NCBI GenBank assembly: GCA_963848205.1
Contig: CAWKCV010000002.1
Location: 1-64,000 of the forward strand
Reading direction: 5' to 3'
Length of the DNA: 64,000 nt
Source: BOG-908 sp963848205
GTDB lineage: Bacteria > Pseudomonadota > Alphaproteobacteria > Acetobacterales > Acetobacteraceae
Below the pieces are notes generated by a model that searched no databases, had not been told where the DNA came from, and worked only from the letters and a program-made list of their open reading frames with translations. The position numbers were made by a program, and so were the translations under genes. Shown piece by piece: positions 32,824 to 40,877 of this stretch (position 1 is its first letter; each line of letters opens with the position of its first letter).

Positions 32824-33971
32824 GCGCGTTCGGCTGGAGCCCGGTCGCCACCGACGGCACCGCGCGCGCCGGCGTGCTTCACACCGCGCATGGCGATGTC
32901 GCAACCCCGGTGTTCATGCCGGTCGGCACCGCGGCGACGGTGAAAGCGATGACGGCGGATGCGGTTCGCAGCACCGGTGCGAGCGTCGTGCTCGGCAACA
33001 CCTATCATCTGATGCTGCGGCCGGGTGCGGAGCGTGTGGCCAAGCTCGGCGGGCTGCACCGGATGATGGACTGGCCCGGGCCGATCCTGACCGATTCCGG
33101 CGGCTTCCAGATCATGTCGCTCGACAAGCTCCGCACGCTGGATGCGGACGGGGTGACGTTCCGCTCGCACCTGGACGGCTCGAAGCATCGCCTGACGCCG
33201 GAGCGCGCGATGGACATCCAGCATCTGCTGGATGCCACGATCACCATGGTGCTCGACGAATGCACGGCTTTTCCGGCCACCCACGCACAGGCCGAGGCGA
33301 GCATGGAGCTTTCCATGCGCTGGGCGGCGCGCTGCCGGGCCGCGTTCGTGAGGCGCGACGGCTACGGGCTGTTCGGCATCGTGCAGGGCGGCGTGTTTCA
33401 CGATTTGCGGCAACGCTCGGCCGAGGCGCTGCAGGCGATCGGGTTCGACGGCTACGCGATCGGCGGGCTGGCGGTAGGCGAAGGCCAGGCGGCGATGTTT
33501 GACACGCTGGAGGCCACCGTGCCGCATCTGGCGGCGGGCAGCGCGCGCTATCTGATGGGGGTGGGCACGCCGGACGACCTGGTGGGCGCGGTGCAGCGCG
33601 GCGTGGACATGTTCGACTGCGTGATGCCCACGCGCGCGGGCCGCACCGGGCGCGCCTACACGTCGCGCGGCGTGCTCAACATGCGCAACGCCCGCCATGC
33701 CGAGGATGCCGGCCCGATCGATCCGGACTGCGCCTGCCCGGCCTGCACGCGCCATAGCCGCGGCTACCTGCACCATCTGTTCCGCTGCGAGGAGATGCTG
33801 GGGCCGATCCTGCTCACCTGGCACAACCTCGCCTACTACCAGTCGCTGATGCGCGGCATGCGCGAGGCCATCCTGGCCCGGCGCCTGGCCGAACACGCGG
33901 CCGGCGTGCGGGCAGCATGGGTGGCGAGCCCGCCGGTGGATGCTGAACCTGTGGCGGGAGATGCTATATGA
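32820..33971 (+). CDS. tgt: Queuine/preQ1 tRNA-guanine transglycosylase
   Basis: Tgt exchanges guanine 34 in the anticodon of GUN tRNAs for preQ1. The 383-residue TIM-barrel enzyme has catalytic Asp motifs LTDSGGFQIMSL and VDMFDCVMPTRAGRTG, and the zinc site DCACPACTRHSRGYLHHL. The start is GTG, overlapping the queA TGA; its own TGA overlaps the ATG of a 65-residue membrane protein. Length fits the bacterial family. Confidence 0.95.
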   Translation: MSAFGWSPVATDGTARAGVLHTAHGDVATPVFMPVGTAATVKAMTADAVRSTGASVVLGNTYHLMLRPGAERVAKLGGLHRMMDWPGPILTDSGGFQIMSLDKLRTLDADGVTFRSHLDGSKHRLTPERAMDIQHLLDATITMVLDECTAFPATHAQAEASMELSMRWAARCRAAFVRRDGYGLFGIVQGGVFHDLRQRSAEALQAIGFDGYAIGGLAVGEGQAAMFDTLEATVPHLAAGSARYLMGVGTPDDLVGAVQRGVDMFDCVMPTRAGRTGRAYTSRGVLNMRNARHAEDAGPIDPDCACPACTRHSRGYLHHLFRCEEMLGPILLTWHNLAYYQSLMRGMREAILARRLAEHAAGVRAAWVASPPVDAEPVAGDAI

Positions 33972-34165
33972 GTGACATCAGCGATTGGGCACCGCCTTCA
34001 CGCGAGGAGCTGGAAATGGACCAGATCAGGGCAGATATCGCGTTGAAGCGCGTGCAGACCCAGTGGGAGCCTTGGAAGGCGATGGCCGCCGCGTTCGGCG
34101 CCGGCGCGACCGTCGCCTCGGCCATGCTCGCTCTGGCCGTCTACGCGGTCTCGCACCTGCACTAG
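33968..34165 (+). CDS. Small membrane protein in the queuosine operon
   Basis: The 65-residue protein has a charged N-terminal half (PPSREELEMDQIRADIALKR) and one membrane helix at the end (MAAAFGAGATVASAMLALAVYA). It starts inside the tgt stop (ATGA), and queF begins four bases after it. It is translationally coupled to tRNA-modification genes, but membrane proteins have no known part in that pathway. I do not recognise a named family. Confidence 0.7.
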   Translation: MSDISDWAPPSREELEMDQIRADIALKRVQTQWEPWKAMAAAFGAGATVASAMLALAVYAVSHLH

Positions 34166-34169
34166 CGCG

Positions 34170-34628
34170 ATGCCCGATACGCCCGTTCTCACCCAGCTCG
34201 GCCAGCCGTCTGTCTGGCCGCAGACACCCGAGGAGGCGCGGCTCGAGCGCGTGCCGGCGCCGGAGCCCGGCAAGCTCTACGTCGTCCGCTTCGCCGCCCC
34301 CGAATTCACCTCGGTGTGCCCGATCACCGGCCAGCCGGATTTCGCGCATCTGGTGATCGACTACATCCCGCGCGAATGGCTGGTGGAGAGCAAGTCGCTC
34401 AAGCTGTTCCTGGGCAGTTTCCGCAATCACGGCGCGTTCCATGAGGCGTGCACGATGATGGTGGCGACGCGCCTGATCGAGCTGCTCGATCCCGTCTGGC
34501 TGCGTATCGGCGCCTATTGGTATCCGCGCGGCGGCATCCCGATCGACGTGTTCTGGCAGACCGGCACGCCGCCGGACGGTGCGTGGATCCCGGACCAGGG
34601 TGTTGCAGGCTATCGCGGCCGCGGCTGA
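34170..34628 (+). CDS. queF: NADPH-dependent 7-cyano-7-deazaguanine reductase
   Basis: QueF reduces preQ0 to preQ1 with NADPH. The 152-residue protein is the short, unimodular type: EFTSVCPITGQPDFAH holds the catalytic Cys and Asp, and ESKSLKLFLGSFRNHGAFHE is the family's QueF motif binding NADPH. It lies between tgt and queG with ends that overlap queG. The upstream steps (queC, queD, queE) are not in this window. Confidence 0.95.
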   Translation: MPDTPVLTQLGQPSVWPQTPEEARLERVPAPEPGKLYVVRFAAPEFTSVCPITGQPDFAHLVIDYIPREWLVESKSLKLFLGSFRNHGAFHEACTMMVATRLIELLDPVWLRIGAYWYPRGGIPIDVFWQTGTPPDGAWIPDQGVAGYRGRG

Positions 34629-35661
34629 CCCTGCCGGGATCGCGGCACGCATACGCGAACACGCGCTGGGGCTGGGGTTCGACGCCGTGGGGTTCGCGCC
34701 CGCGTGGCTCGCACCCGAGGCACGCGCCCGCCTTTCGGACTTCCTCGCTGCCGGCCGCCATGGCGAGATGGGCTGGCTCGCCGAACGCACCGAGCAGCGC
34801 AGCCAACCGACGGCACTGTGGCCCGAAGCCTGCACCGTGGTCGCACTCGGCCTGTGCTACGCGCCGCCGGGCGATGCGCTGGCGACGTTGTCCCTCCCCG
34901 ACCGTGGCAACATCAGCGTCTATGCCCGCCATCGCGACTATCACGACGTGCTGCGCGGCAAGCTGAAGCATTTGGCACAGTTCATCGTCAGCCGTTTCGG
35001 CGGTGAGGTGAAGGTGTTCGTGGACACCGCGCCGGTGATGGAGAAGCCGCTGGCCGAGGCGGCCGGGCTCGGCTGGCAGGGCAAGCACACCAACCTGGTC
35101 TCGCGTACGCACGGATCCTGGCTGTTCCTGGGCGAGATTTTCACCACATTAAATCTGCCGCCCGGCAAGGCGAGCGCCGGCGGGTGCGGCAATTGCGAGC
35201 GCTGCCTGCGCGTGTGCCCCACCGACGCGTTTCCCGCCCCCTACCAGATCGACGCCACGCGCTGCGTGTCCTATCTCACGATCGAGCATGCCGGGCCCAT
35301 TCCGCTTGCGCTGCGGCCGCTGATGGGCAACCGAATCTATGGCTGCGACGACTGCCTTGCGGTCTGCCCCTGGAACAAATTTGCCCATGCGGGGCGGGAG
35401 CATAAGCTCCACGCGCGCGACGATCTGGTGGCGCCGCGACTCTCGGCGTTGGCGCGGCTGGACGATGCGGGGTTCCGGGCGCTGTTCTCCGGCTCGCCGA
35501 TCAAACGTGCCGGACGTGGGCGGCTGGTGCGCAACGTGGCTGTAGCAATCGGCAATTCCGGCGATTCCTCGCTGCGGCCGGCGGTGCAGGCTTTGGTAGC
35601 GGACGCCGATCCGGTGGTGGCCGAAGCCGCGCGCTGGGCTGCCAGCCGTCTGCCTGCGTGA
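34600..35661 (+). CDS. queG: Epoxyqueuosine reductase (cobalamin and Fe-S)
   Basis: QueG reduces epoxyqueuosine in tRNA to queuosine. The protein (about 353 residues) has VKVFVDTAPVMEKPLAEAAGLGWQ divided over the conserved substrate region, two ferredoxin clusters (CGNCERCLRVCPTDAF and CDDCLAVCPWNKFA), and a C-terminal HEAT-like part. GTG 34600 (VLQAIAAAADPAG) and GTG 34579 are both possible starts; both overlap queF. Its TGA overlaps the ATG of a ribbon-helix-helix gene. Confidence 0.93.
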   Translation: MLQAIAAAADPAGIAARIREHALGLGFDAVGFAPAWLAPEARARLSDFLAAGRHGEMGWLAERTEQRSQPTALWPEACTVVALGLCYAPPGDALATLSLPDRGNISVYARHRDYHDVLRGKLKHLAQFIVSRFGGEVKVFVDTAPVMEKPLAEAAGLGWQGKHTNLVSRTHGSWLFLGEIFTTLNLPPGKASAGGCGNCERCLRVCPTDAFPAPYQIDATRCVSYLTIEHAGPIPLALRPLMGNRIYGCDDCLAVCPWNKFAHAGREHKLHARDDLVAPRLSALARLDDAGFRALFSGSPIKRAGRGRLVRNVAVAIGNSGDSSLRPAVQALVADADPVVAEAARWAASRLPA

Positions 35662-35882
35662 TGCTGGAGAAACGCAGCTTCACCCTCGTCGGGCATCGCA
35701 CCAGCGTCGCTCTGGAGGCGCCATTCTGGGCGGCTTTGGAGCGGGCCGCCGAACGAGCGGGGCAAAGCCTGTTGAAGCTGATCGCGCATGTGGATGCGGA
35801 GCGTGCGGCAGGCCAGTCGCTGGCCTCGGCGTTGCGGCTGCACGCTCTTTCGCAATCCGTAACAAACCAGCCGTGTCGTTAA
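35661..35882 (+). CDS. Ribbon-helix-helix DNA-binding domain protein
   Basis: The 73-residue protein matches the RHH_4 type: LEKRSFTLVGHRTSVALEAPFW forms the strand and first helix, and LLKLIAHVDAERAAGQSLASALR the second. Small RHH proteins bind DNA as dimers and often regulate their neighbours. The ATG overlaps the queG stop, so it is co-translated, but a role in queuosine control is only a guess. No operator was identified. Confidence 0.75.
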   Translation: MLEKRSFTLVGHRTSVALEAPFWAALERAAERAGQSLLKLIAHVDAERAAGQSLASALRLHALSQSVTNQPCR

Positions 35883-35953
35883 CCGTTTTGCAACGGTCAT
35901 GACGGCAAAATCCGCTCACCCGAGAACGGGCTCAAAGAGCGGAGACGATCAAG

Positions 35954-36136
35954 ATGATCCAGATTGGCAATACGACAAACGAACTGTCCGGTGCGGCGAT
36001 GGTGAGCCCGCTGATGTTGGGCGACCGGCTGCTGTCGCTGGCGCAGGATGCGCAGCGCGCCGGCTTGCATCGCCCTGCAGCACGCCTGCTGCGCCTGGCT
36101 TATGCCGTTTATGACGAGAAGCCGGCGCACGCCTGA
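35954..36136 (+). CDS. Small conserved-looking protein, unknown function
   Basis: The 60-residue product (start MIQIGNTTNELSG) carries an amphipathic helix LMLGDRLLSLAQDAQRAGL and a second helix RPAARLLRLAYAVYD. A purine-rich AGAGCGGAGACGATCAAG precedes the ATG. It is transcribed with, and overlaps, the following transglycosylase-like gene. It has no signal peptide and no known domain; this looks like a real gene from start quality and helix pattern, but no family is recognised. Confidence 0.55.
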   Translation: MIQIGNTTNELSGAAMVSPLMLGDRLLSLAQDAQRAGLHRPAARLLRLAYAVYDEKPAHA

Positions 36137-36818
36137 ACGTTTCCGACATAGCTGGCTGGCACGGCTCTGCGTCATCGCCTGCGCCTTGCCGGGCTGGGTT
36201 TCGGCCGGGTCGCAGACGCCTGCCAAATCAACGACGAACCGGTCGGCCGAAGGCCGCGCGACATTGGGCGAGAGCGTGCTGCCGCCGAACGTGCTGCCGG
36301 CGGCACGACGCGCCTGGATGGCTCGGCAGTCCGCGCTATGCCTCGTCGCGATCGCCGACGCGACCTCGCGCTACCGCCTGCCGCCCGGCTTGCTGGGCGC
36401 TGTGGCGCGGGTGGAGACCGGCCGGCCGTTGCCTGTCACCGGCGACCGCCAGCCCTGGCCATGGGCGGTGAATGCCGACGGTGCGTCGCTGTTTTTCGAT
36501 ACGCGTGCGCAAGCGGTGGCACAGACCCAGCGCATGCTCGCCCAAGGCGCGCGCTTCGTCGATATCGGCTGCATGCAGGTCGATCTGCGCGAACATCGCG
36601 ACGCTTTCCCGACCTTGCAGGACGCGTTCAACCCGCACGCCAATGCCGACTACGCGGCACGGCTGCTGGTTTCGTTGCGCACGGGCAAGCGCGGGGCGGA
36701 GCGCGGGTGGGCGGCGGCTTCGGGGCTTTATCATTCGGGAACGCCTGGGCTGATGGAGCCGTATCAGGCGGAGGTGGAGCGGATGCGTGCGCGGCAGAAC
36801 GATAGTTTGAGCAAGTAA
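36111..36818 (+). CDS. Exported lytic transglycosylase-like protein
   Basis: The roughly 235-residue protein has a signal peptide (FRHSWLARLCVIACALPGWVSA) and an SLT-like lysozyme fold. CLVAIADATSRYRLPPGLLGAVARVETGR carries the likely catalytic Glu, RFVDIGCMQVDLREH is the family's middle motif, and DAFNPHANADYAARLL and GLYHSGTPG close it. It should cut peptidoglycan. ATG 36111 is preferred because it gives a complete signal peptide; the frame opens upstream inside the previous gene. The stop at 36818 touches repeat copy 15. Confidence 0.85.
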   Translation: MTRSRRTPERFRHSWLARLCVIACALPGWVSAGSQTPAKSTTNRSAEGRATLGESVLPPNVLPAARRAWMARQSALCLVAIADATSRYRLPPGLLGAVARVETGRPLPVTGDRQPWPWAVNADGASLFFDTRAQAVAQTQRMLAQGARFVDIGCMQVDLREHRDAFPTLQDAFNPHANADYAARLLVSLRTGKRGAERGWAAASGLYHSGTPGLMEPYQAEVERMRARQNDSLSK

Positions 36819-36932
36819 GGAAACAGGTGCCTTTGGAAAGAAAGAAGCAAAAAAACCTTTGCTCCCGCGCGGGTCCCAGCCAATGAGCGAAAGTTCTTTG
36901 GCTTTTTTTTAAAAAAAGAACCGCTTCTTTCG
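36816..36932. repeat. Composite palindromic element, copy 15 (two arms)
   Basis: The left arm reads GCCTTTGGAAAGAAAGAAGC and AAAAAAACCTTTGCTCC. The right arm has GCGAAAGTTCTTTGGC, TTTTTTTTAAAAAAAGAACC and GCTTC. The left hairpin is mutated while the right is symmetric. Confidence 0.75.
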
Positions 36933-36970
36933 CCTTTCCCCGTTATTCTCATGAACGTAAGGCAGAGTGC

Positions 36971-37747
36971 ATGAGCTACTGGGGCAAAGTTCTGGGCAGT
37001 GTCGCCGGGTTCGCCATGGGCGGCCCTCCAGGTGCGATCATGGGTGCTGCTTTGGGGCATGCGGCCGACCGCGGCGGCGCGCCTGGCCTGCCCAAATGGT
37101 TCGACAAGACGAGGCTGCACCCTGCGCGGCTGACGGCGCTGTTCGTGCCGCGCGAGCAGGTCTTTGCCATGGGTGTGGTGGCGCTCTCGGCCAAGCTCGC
37201 CAAGTGCGACGGGCCGGTGAACCGGGCGGAGGTGGACGGGTTCAAGCGCCATTTCCGGGTGCCACAGGACAACATGCGCGAGGTGGGCCGGCTGTTCGAT
37301 CAGGCGCGCGATACATCCGACGGGTTTGAAGGATACGCCAAGCAGCTCGGCGAAAGTTTTGCCGATAGCCGCGGCGTGCTGGAGGATGTGCTGGCGGGTT
37401 TGTTCGGCATTGCGCGTGCCGATGCGCCGGTGAATGCGGCGGAACTGGATTTCCTGGCGAAATGCGCGCGCGGTTTCGGGCTCGATGGCCGAGCGTGGGA
37501 GCGTGCACGCGGCGGCACTGCGCGCGCCGCTTCGGGCAGCGAGCCGGATGCGTATGCGATCCTTGGCGTGTCCAAGTCGGCCACCGACGAGGAGCTGCGT
37601 GCGGCCTGGAAGCAGTTGATGCGCGAAAACCACCCGGACGGCCTGGCCGCACGCGGCGTGCCGCCGGAATTCATCGCCCGCGCCACCGAAAAAGTCGCCG
37701 GCATCAACGCCGCCTGGGACCGCGTAAAACGCGAACGAGGCCTCTGA
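36971..37747 (+). CDS. DjlA-like protein, TerB plus J domain
   Basis: The 258-residue protein has an N-terminal glycine-rich helix (GKVLGSVAGFAMGGPPGAIMGAALGHA) that may insert in the membrane. A TerB-like helical domain follows (QVFAMGVVALSAKLAKCDGPVNRAEVDGF ... GIARADAPVNAAELDFL) and a C-terminal J domain (DAYAILGVSKSATDEELRAAW) with the HPD triad in RENHPDG. It likely brings DnaK to a membrane target. It lies upstream of an AmiD-like amidase, a pairing known in Rhodospirillales. Confidence 0.87.
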   Translation: MSYWGKVLGSVAGFAMGGPPGAIMGAALGHAADRGGAPGLPKWFDKTRLHPARLTALFVPREQVFAMGVVALSAKLAKCDGPVNRAEVDGFKRHFRVPQDNMREVGRLFDQARDTSDGFEGYAKQLGESFADSRGVLEDVLAGLFGIARADAPVNAAELDFLAKCARGFGLDGRAWERARGGTARAASGSEPDAYAILGVSKSATDEELRAAWKQLMRENHPDGLAARGVPPEFIARATEKVAGINAAWDRVKRERGL

Positions 37748-37797
37748 ATTCGGAATCCAGACAACAACGGAGCCCCGGACTTTCTTAAGGAAATGAA

Positions 37798-38442
37798 GTG
37801 CCGGAAACCCCCAGCCCCAATCAGGATGACCGCCCCTGCCCCATCGACATGCTCGTACTCCACTACACGGGCATGCAAAGCTGCAAAGCGGCGGTGGAAC
37901 GCCTCTGCGATCCAGCGGCGAAAGTCTCGTCGCATTACGTGGTGGACGAGGACGGTACGGTTTATCGCCTGGTGCCCGAGGCGCGGCGCGCGTTCCATGC
38001 GGGCATCTCCTACTGGCGCGGGCGCAGGGTGCTGAACGATCCGTCGATCGGGATCGAGATCGTCAATCCGGGGCATGAATGGGGCTACCGGCCGTTTCCG
38101 GCCGCGCAGATGGCGGTAGTGCGAGAGCTGTGCCTGGGCATTCTGTCGCGCTGGACTATTCCGGCGTGCAACGTGGTCGCGCATAGCGATATCGCACCGA
38201 CGCGAAAGCAGGACCCGGGCGAGCTGTTCGACTGGCGGGGGCTGGCCGCCGACGGGATCGGCATCTGGCCTGCGGACGGGGCTCAGCCGGCTGAGGATGT
38301 GGCAGCGGCGCTGCGGGCGATCGGCTACGAGTTCGGCAATGAGGCTGACTTGGTGGCGTTTCAGCGCCACTGGGTTCAGGGCAGGGTGGATGGGGTGGCC
38401 GATGAGGGGACATTGCGGGCGTTGGGGGGGTGGAAAGCGTAA
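37798..38442 (+). CDS. N-acetylmuramoyl-L-alanine amidase (AmiD type)
   Basis: The 214-residue zinc amidase cuts the bond between muramic acid and the stem peptide. It has the amidase_2 motifs LVLHYTGMQS (zinc His), SSHYVVDEDGTVYRLV, AFHAGISYWRG, SIGIEIVNPG and NVVAHSDIAPTRKQDPGELFDW (zinc His and Asp). A C-terminal peptidoglycan-binding helix region follows (LVAFQRHWVQGRVDGVADEGTLRAL). The start is GTG 37798 with AAGGAA seven bases before. No signal peptide is seen, so it may act in recycling in the cytoplasm. Confidence 0.9.
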   Translation: MPETPSPNQDDRPCPIDMLVLHYTGMQSCKAAVERLCDPAAKVSSHYVVDEDGTVYRLVPEARRAFHAGISYWRGRRVLNDPSIGIEIVNPGHEWGYRPFPAAQMAVVRELCLGILSRWTIPACNVVAHSDIAPTRKQDPGELFDWRGLAADGIGIWPADGAQPAEDVAAALRAIGYEFGNEADLVAFQRHWVQGRVDGVADEGTLRALGGWKA

Positions 38443-38498
38443 GGAAGGCCTTCGTTTCTGAAGAAACGAAGCAAGAGACTTTTGTCTGGCTGTTGCGG
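38441..38498. repeat. Composite palindromic element, copy 16 (single CTTC-class arm)
   Basis: The arm CCTTCGTTTCTGAAGAAACG with GCAAGAGACTTTTGTC begins inside the stop of the amidase gene. The first hairpin carries a base-pair change on both sides (CGTTTC/GAAACG). Confidence 0.75.
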
Positions 38499-38530
38499 AC
38501 GAATGCGACGGGCGTGGGAGGGGACGGCGT

Positions 38531-39643
38531 ATGCGTATTCTTTATAGTCACCGTATCCAGTCCCATGACGGGCAAGGCGTGCATATCGAGGAGCTGGTGC
38601 GTGCCTTGCGAGAGGCGGGGCATGAGGTGCGCGTGGTGGGGCCGAGCTTCTACGATGCCGCAGGATTTGGCGGGGAGAGCAAGCTGGTGGCGCGCGTGCG
38701 CCGGCTGCTGCCGGGCTTTCTCGGCGAGCTGGCTGAGCTGGCTTACAACATTCCAGCCACACGACGCCTGCATGCGGCCTGGCGGGAGATGCGGCCGGAC
38801 GTGATCTACGAACGCTGCAACCTGTATTTCCTGGCCGGCGCCTGGCTGGCACGCCGGCATGGCGCCAGGCTGCTGCTGGAAGTAAACTCGCCGCTGGCCG
38901 ACGAGCGCGAGAAGCATGGCGGCCTGCGGCTGGCCTGGCTGGCACGCGCGCTCGAACATTGGACCTGGCGCAGCGCCGCACGCGTGTTGCCCGTCACCCA
39001 CGTTCTGGCTGACAGCCTGGTTGCCGGCGGCGTCGACCGCGCCCGCATCTCCGTCGTGCCGAACGGGATCGACCTCGCGCGATTTCCGCCGCGGGCCGCG
39101 TCGCCCGACGATGCACCCATCACGCTGGGCTTCGTCGGTTTCGTGCGCGCCTGGCACGGGCTGGACGGCGTGATCGAAGGCATGGCCCGCGGATCGGCGC
39201 AGACGCGGCTGATCGTGGTCGGCGATGGGCCGGTGATTGCTGACCTGACCGCCTTGGCCGTCCGGCTGGGCCTGGCCGCGCGCGTGACATTCACCGGCCT
39301 GGTCCAGCCGGCGGATGTGCCGGCAATCGTGACCGGCTTCGACATCGCGCTGCAACCGAGTGCCACGCCCTACGCGTCGCCGCTGAAGATATTCGATTAC
39401 ATGGCGGCAGGCTGCGCCATCGTGGCACCCGATCAGCCCAACATTGCCGAAATCCTCGCGCATGAGCAGACGGCGCTGCTGTTCCAGCCCGGCGGGATGT
39501 GGGCGGCACTCGAGCGGTTGATCGGCGAGCCGGCGTTGCGGCGTCGGCTTGGCGCAGCGGCACGCGCGGAACTGGAACACCGCAATTACACCTGGAGCGG
39601 CAACGCGGCGCGGGTGACCGAATTCGCCAAGGCTCTCGCCTAG
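38531..39643 (+). CDS. Family 4 glycosyltransferase
   Basis: The 370-residue GT-B enzyme has an N-terminal loop HRIQSHDGQGVHIEELVRALREAG, a linker VVPNGIDLARFPP, and the donor-site motif LQPSATPYASPLKIFDYMAAGCAIVA with a glutamate near the end of the family signature. It probably uses a nucleotide sugar for surface glycan. It lies alone after the amidase gene and before a small reverse-strand membrane protein. The acceptor is unknown. Confidence 0.87.
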   Translation: MRILYSHRIQSHDGQGVHIEELVRALREAGHEVRVVGPSFYDAAGFGGESKLVARVRRLLPGFLGELAELAYNIPATRRLHAAWREMRPDVIYERCNLYFLAGAWLARRHGARLLLEVNSPLADEREKHGGLRLAWLARALEHWTWRSAARVLPVTHVLADSLVAGGVDRARISVVPNGIDLARFPPRAASPDDAPITLGFVGFVRAWHGLDGVIEGMARGSAQTRLIVVGDGPVIADLTALAVRLGLAARVTFTGLVQPADVPAIVTGFDIALQPSATPYASPLKIFDYMAAGCAIVAPDQPNIAEILAHEQTALLFQPGGMWAALERLIGEPALRRRLGAAARAELEHRNYTWSGNAARVTEFAKALA

Positions 39644-39724
39644 TCGGTTCTCGCCTAGATTGCGCTCGCCGGCGTAGTATCGCCCGGCGGTCGGGATTGA
39701 TGGACGGGGAAGAAAACCGATCCC

Positions 39725-39859
39725 TTACAGGGACCGGTCTCCTTCCCCTCCGGCCTTGAGACGTTCGATCGCGACAAACAGCAGAGCGCCTACGACAGCC
39801 ACTTTTGCCCCCAAAAGCGGTGCGACTGGCGCCACCAGCCACGCGATCGTTAGTCCCAT
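39725..39859 (-). CDS. Tiny membrane protein
   Basis: The 44-residue product (MGLTIAWLVAPVAPLLGAKV) has one or two short membrane helices and a charged tail GGEGDRSL. A strong GGGAGGGGAG sits 8 bases before the ATG at 39859. It lies between the GT4 gene and rsmI. There is no family match that I can recognise. Confidence 0.45.
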   Translation of the reverse strand: MGLTIAWLVAPVAPLLGAKVAVVGALLFVAIERLKAGGEGDRSL

Positions 39860-39932
39860 CAGGCTCACTCCCCTCCCGCGCTCACGAAACTGTGATACGC
39901 CTGTCGGGGTAGTCTTGGCAATTATTAGTTGA

Positions 39933-40877
39933 TCAATCGTCAATTCGCATCGCCAGCGCCCGGGCATACACAAGCTTGCGCGGCAGGCCCGTCGCTTCGG
40001 CCACTCCTGCGGCCGCCTCGCGCACGCTCTGGGTCAGCAAAGCCGTCGACAGCAGCGCATCCAGATCGTCCGCGCCGACTGTCTCCTCGGCGGCGGGGCC
40101 TACCAACAGGGTGATTTCTCCGCGTGCCGCATGTTGCGCGTAGTGGGCGGCAAGCTCCTGGACCGTGCCGCGGCGCACCTCCTCGAACCGCTTGGTCAGC
40201 TCGCGCGCGACCGCAGCGGGGCGGTCCGCGAACGTCTCCGCCATGTCGGCCAGCGCTTCTGCCAGGCGGTGCGGCGCTTCGTACCAGATCAGCGTGGCCC
40301 GCAATCCAGCGCGTTCGGCGGCGCGCAGGCCCGCGAAATGCGCCCGGCGTGCGGCTTGGCGCGGCGGCGCGAAGCCGAGGAACAGGAACGGATGCGGCGG
40401 CAGGCCGGATAGCACGAGCGCGGTGACGGCCGCGTTCGCCCCCGGCATGGAGTGCACCGCGTGGCCGGCGGCGATGGCCGCACGTACCAGCCGATAGCCG
40501 GGGTCGGACACCAGCGGGGTGCCGGCATCCGACACCAGGGCAATGCACGCGCCTTCCGCCAGGCGCCGCAGGATATCGGGCGTGCGCTGATCCTCGTTAT
40601 GCTCGTGCAGCGGTGCGCACCGCGTGTGGATGTCGTGGTGGCTGAGCAGTCGTGCGGTGGTGCGCGTGTCCTCGCACAGGATCAGCTCGGCCCCGCGCAG
40701 CGCCGCGATGGCGCGCAATGTCATGTCACCAAGGTTGCCGATAGGGGTGGAAACCAGCACAAGGCCCGCTTCGGCATACTCGGACCGTTCTGCTGCGTTA
40801 TCGGTGTCCGGAACGGTCTCGGCATGCGCGCCCGGGGCATCGCCGTCAGGGGAGGGTTCGCATGTTTCGTCCGGCAT
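39933..40877 (-). CDS. rsmI: 16S rRNA 2'-O-methyltransferase RsmI
   Basis: RsmI methylates the 2'-OH of C1402 in 16S rRNA. The roughly 314-residue protein has VSTPIGNLGDMTLRAIAALRGA, CEDTRTTARLL, ALVSDAGTPLVSDPGYRLV and LPPHPFLFLGFAPP, a full match to the family. A 40-residue disordered leader with many Asp and Pro precedes the fold. The start at 40877 overlaps the divergent LppC-like lipoprotein start by 16 bases; a start within the leader is possible. The rsmI/lppC pairing is conserved in many proteobacteria. Confidence 0.92.
   Translation of the reverse strand: MPDETCEPSPDGDAPGAHAETVPDTDNAAERSEYAEAGLVLVSTPIGNLGDMTLRAIAALRGAELILCEDTRTTARLLSHHDIHTRCAPLHEHNEDQRTPDILRRLAEGACIALVSDAGTPLVSDPGYRLVRAAIAAGHAVHSMPGANAAVTALVLSGLPPHPFLFLGFAPPRQAARRAHFAGLRAAERAGLRATLIWYEAPHRLAEALADMAETFADRPAAVARELTKRFEEVRRGTVQELAAHYAQHAARGEITLLVGPAAEETVGADDLDALLSTALLTQSVREAAAGVAEATGLPRKLVYARALAMRIDD

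Noticed and set aside
32820..34628. preQ1 riboswitch for the queuosine genes
   Set aside because: No leader of suitable length or preQ1-like pseudoknot before queA, tgt or queF; the genes overlap or nearly touch.
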